Origin: Mesobacillus boroniphilus JCM 21738
Lineage (GTDB): Bacteria; Bacillota; Bacilli; Bacillales; Cytobacillaceae
Length of the DNA: 38,338 nt
Assembly (NCBI RefSeq): GCF_000517385.1
Contig: NZ_BAUW01000036.1
Span: 1 to 38,338, forward strand
Reading direction: 5' to 3'
Shown here in pieces: positions 35,620 through 38,338 of the stretch (position 1 is the stretch's first letter; each line of letters begins with the position of its first letter). The translations under genes and the position numbers were made by a program. The notes under the pieces are model-generated. The model saw only the letters and a list, made by a program, of their open reading frames with translations. It was not told where the DNA came from and ran no database searches.

Positions 35620-36063
35620 TTATGCATTCTGTTCCAGCCGCTTGATCATAAACCCAATGACCACTAATAAAGCCCCAATCGCCAAAAATGCCAGATCGTA
35701 CATTAAAGGGTTTTCTGCCAATGGTTTGACACGATGCACTTGCAGAATATGATGATCTACAATTCCTTCAACGAGATTAAACGCTCCGCCGCCGATGAAT
35801 ATTCCTCCAAGGAAGATTTTCCAGCTGGAGCCGAGCTGATTTTTTCGAGCATCCTGAAAGATTTTCACGCCGCCCCAGATAAGTTTTGCGGAGAACAGTG
35901 CCGTGAAAAGTCCATCTGTAAAAATCTCAAGTTGTATATTATCGCTAAGAATCATATGATGCCACTGTAAAAGCTGGTGGAAGACAATCCCGTCAATTGC
36001 ACCCAATAAGCCCAACCCGAGAATGAAGCCGGCGATGAATAAATTCTTATTTTCTTTTTTCAA
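35620..36063 (-). CDS. DUF2243 family membrane protein
   Basis: This four-helix membrane protein of about 147 residues has conserved His pairs at helix ends: AIDGIVFHQLLQWHHM and NLVEGIVDHHILQVHRVKP. The repeated GAIDGIVFHQ / FNLVEGIVDHH pattern is diagnostic of DUF2243 and suggests an internal duplication. No biochemical function is known. Translation probably starts at a TTG (36063 or 36066) behind AAGAGGGTG; an upstream ATG at 36090 lacks a well-placed RBS. It pairs with the His-rich exported protein gene downstream. Confidence 0.8.
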   Translation of the reverse strand: MKKENKNLFIAGFILGLGLLGAIDGIVFHQLLQWHHMILSDNIQLEIFTDGLFTALFSAKLIWGGVKIFQDARKNQLGSSWKIFLGGIFIGGGAFNLVEGIVDHHILQVHRVKPLAENPLMYDLAFLAIGALLVVIGFMIKRLEQNA

Positions 36064-36137
36064 CAAAAACACCCTCTTAGAAAAATACATACTATCACGA
36101 TTAGTGCCCAAAAGTTTTCCATATTATACGGTGAATC

Positions 36138-36169
36138 AAAAAAAGATTGGAGAGATTAACCTCCAATCA
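36138..36169 (-). terminator. Terminator of the ferritin-like/cupin gene
   Basis: On the minus strand GATTGGAG and CTCCAATC form an eight-pair stem followed by seven T. Confidence 0.9.
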
Positions 36170-36182
36170 CTGTATTCAATAT

Positions 36183-37063
36183 TTACTCAGCAGCTTCAGC
36201 ATCTGCTTTTGTTTCGTGGACAGTTCCAAATGGATGCTCTGGTGGTGCGTAAATTACATATACCTTAAGCTTTGTATTGCCTATATTGGTTACATTATGC
36301 CACTTGCCTTCAGGTATCATGATCGCAAAGTCATCAGAGACTCTAGACTCAAAATCGAGGTTATCTTTACTGTCCCCCATCTGTACGAGTGCTTCTCCTT
36401 CTTCCACCCGGATGAATTGATCCCCGGTTTCATGGACTTCGAGACCAATGTCATCACCTACATCAATGCTCATGACAGTCACCTGAAGGTTTTTCCCCGT
36501 CCATATGGCAGTACGGAATGTTTCGTTTTGCAAGGTTGCTTCTTCAATATTGATGGTAAATGGCTCATTTCCAAAATCCGTTAATTGCATGTCGCCTTCT
36601 TGCCTTAAACAGCCAAACCGTGTTGCATGCTCGATCTCATCTGCGAATGCCCGAAAGAATACATTCCCTACCGGAAGATACTGAGTCAGCAAATAACTGT
36701 TTCTATATTCATGATAATCTTCTACTTCTGCTTCATATGCCTTTTGCAGGCCTTCCTGATAAGAGCGAAAATTCACTTGTTCAATCTGATACTGCGGCGT
36801 TGTCCCGTAAGTGTGACAAACAGATCGGTAAACTGCTTCAAGTGGACATACTTATCCTCCAAAGCCTGCTGTATCGCTTTCTTATGCCTTTGATTCGGTG
36901 CTGACTGCGCCAGGCGGCTGTAAAAATCAACTGCTGAAGCTTCCCCTTTTATCCCAGCAAGCAGTGCTTCAAGTACTTGCTGATGGCTGTTTTGGCTGGT
37001 TCTTGGGCTATATGATGAGGAATCAACATAATATGGATAGGAATAGGATGGAACGTTATACAA
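36183..37063 (-). CDS. Ferritin-like and cupin two-domain protein (frameshift near 36805)
   Basis: The N-terminal half is a four-helix ferritin-like domain. GIKGEASAVDFYSRLAQ and HKKAIQQALEDKYVHLKQF, then EVEDYHEYRNSYLLTQYLP and ADEIEHATRFG, hold the Glu/His residues expected for a di-metal site. The C-terminal half (about residues 175-285) is a cupin with HETGDQFIRVEEGEALVQMG and IPEGKWHNVTN. The raw frame stops after LTGQRRSIRLNK. One missing base near 36803-36806 gives LTGTTPQYQIEQVNFRSYQ and a protein of about 293 residues. Such fused proteins occur in Bacillus but have no known substrate. Translation appears to start at a TTG (37063) behind AAGGGAATG. Confidence 0.78.
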
Positions 37064-37205
37064 TTTGCTTCATTCCCTTCACAGGTTTTATCAACTTATC
37101 CTATGCCCAGTACCCACGAAACGTACATTGTTCGATTTATGGACAAGCATATTCCCAGTAGAGATTACCAAACTAAGAGTACCTTATTAGAAATGGAGAT
37201 AAACG

Positions 37206-38078
37206 ATGAGTATCATTTTAGCCTTACTAGCTGCTCTATTTGCTTCCTTTACTGCTATTCTCGCTAAAATCGGAATCGAGGATGTCGATTCAAATCTGGC
37301 AACTGCCGTCAGGACGATCGTTGTTGTGATCATGGCCTACCTGATGGTTGTGATCACCGGGCAAACGGGGCACATAATGGAAGTGTCTGCGAAGTCATTT
37401 ATCTTTCTAGTCCTTTCCGGATTGACAACCGGTCTTTCCTGGATTGCCTTTTTTAAAGCAATCCAGATTGGGGATGTATCCAAAGTAGTCCCGATCGATA
37501 AGGCCAGTGTCGTTCTGACGATTCTGTTATCCTTCGTGATTCTTAGGGAGCCTGCCACCATGACTGTTGTCGCTGGTGGCATCATTTTATCTCTTGGAAC
37601 TTTTGTACTGATCGGAAAAGACAAAAAGAAGAAAAAGCAGAGGAAAAAGGTTTTCAACACCAAATCATATATTTTTCTCGCTATCATGTCAGCAATATTT
37701 GCAGCCCTGACCAATATTCTCGCGAAAATCGGAATTGTGGATGTTGATTCAAACGTGGCCACCTTCATCCGTACAATCGTGATCATTATTTTTGCGTGGG
37801 GAATTGTGTTTTTCCAGGGAACTGTGAAGGAGCTTAAGAAAATCTCGAGGAAATCTTACATATTCCTAATCCTATCAGGTGCCGCAACAGGCTTCTCTTG
37901 GTTATGTTATTTTGCAGCACTGGCAATCGGCAAAGTAAGCATCGTCAATCCGATTGATAAATTCAGCGTAGTGTTAACGATGATCTTAAGCTTCATCATT
38001 TTAAAAGAAAAACCAACAAAATCAACCGTTGCAGGTGCTGTACTAATCACGATTGGAACAGCTTTGTTGATCTTATAG
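37206..38078 (+). CDS. EamA/DMT-family transporter with two near-identical halves
   Basis: This 290-residue membrane protein has ten predicted helices in two EamA repeats (about 1-137 and 150-290). The repeats are strikingly alike: ILAKIGIEDVDSN versus ILAKIGIVDVDSN, RTIVVVIMAY versus RTIVIIIFAW, VVPIDKASVVLTILLSFVIL versus VNPIDKFSVVLTMILSFIIL. A Lys-rich cytosolic linker (KDKKKKKQRKK) joins them. Drug/metabolite-transporter superfamily members move small solutes; this one's substrate is unknown. ATG follows GGAG by seven bases. The gene is intact. No terminator was found between its stop and the tandem repeat. Confidence 0.88.
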   Translation: MSIILALLAALFASFTAILAKIGIEDVDSNLATAVRTIVVVIMAYLMVVITGQTGHIMEVSAKSFIFLVLSGLTTGLSWIAFFKAIQIGDVSKVVPIDKASVVLTILLSFVILREPATMTVVAGGIILSLGTFVLIGKDKKKKKQRKKVFNTKSYIFLAIMSAIFAALTNILAKIGIVDVDSNVATFIRTIVIIIFAWGIVFFQGTVKELKKISRKSYIFLILSGAATGFSWLCYFAALAIGKVSIVNPIDKFSVVLTMILSFIILKEKPTKSTVAGAVLITIGTALLIL

Positions 38079-38165
38079 AGAAGAGTGGCCGCGCCAGTAT
38101 CCACACCTATTCCGGGCATTAAATAGCTATCTATTTACCTTTTGTGGTTCCACGGTCTCGGTTGT

Positions 38166-38338
38166 GCTTATAGAATCTTTCTATAGGACCTTTTCACATC
38201 TTCAGCCACTTTTTGGCTTATAGAATTTTTCTATAGGACCTTTTCGCTCCTTCTGCCGCTTTTTGGGCTTATAGAATCTTTCTATAGGACCTTTTCGCTC
38301 CTTTAGCCACTTTTGGGCTTATAGAGTCTTTCTATAGG
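38166..38338. repeat. Tandem hairpin repeat, 50-51 bp period, cut by the window end
   Basis: Units begin with GCTTATAG at 38166, 38216, 38267 and 38317. Each contains TATAGAA-NNN-TTCTATA or a one-base variant, a small palindrome, followed by GGACCTTTTC and a Cys/Thr-codon-like T/C-rich tail ending CC(A/G)CTTTTGG or similar. The last unit is incomplete at the window edge. There is no coding potential. Confidence 0.85.

Noticed and set aside
38166..38338. Possible CRISPR array
   Set aside because: The period is about 50 bp but the non-palindromic part is also similar between units, so there are no unique spacers, and no cas genes are present.

Overview
The window comes from a low-to-moderate GC Gram-positive bacterium of the family Bacillaceae (Bacillus or a close relative such as Mesobacillus). 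Gene content and order follow the Bacillus subtilis ytpB-ytpA / asnB-metK-pckA-ytmB-ytmA-ytlACD-ytkD-dps / menFDHBEC-yteA neighbourhood. Purine-rich ribosome binding sites, sigma-A promoters, an S-box riboswitch and Zur, Fnr and CcpN-like sites also fit. I see no prophage, insertion sequence, rRNA, tRNA or CRISPR array.

Layout. Positions 1-2600: sesquarterpene synthase (ytpB) and lysophospholipase (ytpA), divergent from a gamma-carbonic-anhydrase-like gene (ytoA). 2690-7400: a C39-type peptidase, asparagine synthetase asnB, and metK behind a SAM riboswitch. 7470-9260: pckA with a CcpN-like operator. 9310-13280: a tandem repeat, ytmB, ytmA and the ytlACD ABC importer. 13300-16540: ytkD, two small conserved genes, dps, ytzI, yidD and a beta-carbonic anhydrase. 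16600-20610: a Zur-controlled orphan ZnuA lipoprotein, a bd-type quinol oxidase and a DUF1540 protein. 20640-25210: a CPBP protease and an alpha/beta hydrolase, a sortase with its probable MPDTG-anchored DUF4397 substrate, and an Fnr-box-controlled flavohemoglobin. 25400-34200: the menaquinone pathway menF-D-H-B-E-C, with menA divergent. 34270-38080: yteA, a DUF2243 plus His-rich membrane protein pair, a ferritin-like/cupin fusion and an EamA transporter. The window ends inside a tandem hairpin repeat.

How the parts relate. Menaquinone made by the men genes is the expected electron donor for the cytochrome bd oxidase. The Fnr-box flavohemoglobin adds a low-oxygen/NO theme to this respiratory block. 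metK, asnB and pckA are central-metabolism genes with their own regulatory leaders.

The most important caution is that about eleven genes (ytpB, ytpA, asnB, pckA, ytlA, the DUF1540 gene, the sortase, menE, menH, menD and the ferritin/cupin gene) are each interrupted by one or two single-base frameshifts. Nearly all are one-base losses, often in short homopolymers. Restoring one base in each returns the family length and conserved motifs. This pattern points to uncorrected sequencing or assembly indels rather than real pseudogenes. These genes are therefore annotated over their full span with the break position given.

The least explained features are the four-half-site palindromic operator over the promoter of the DUF4397-sortase operon, the DUF2243/His-rich protein pair, and several intergenic tandem repeats with periods of about 20 bp and about 50 bp.
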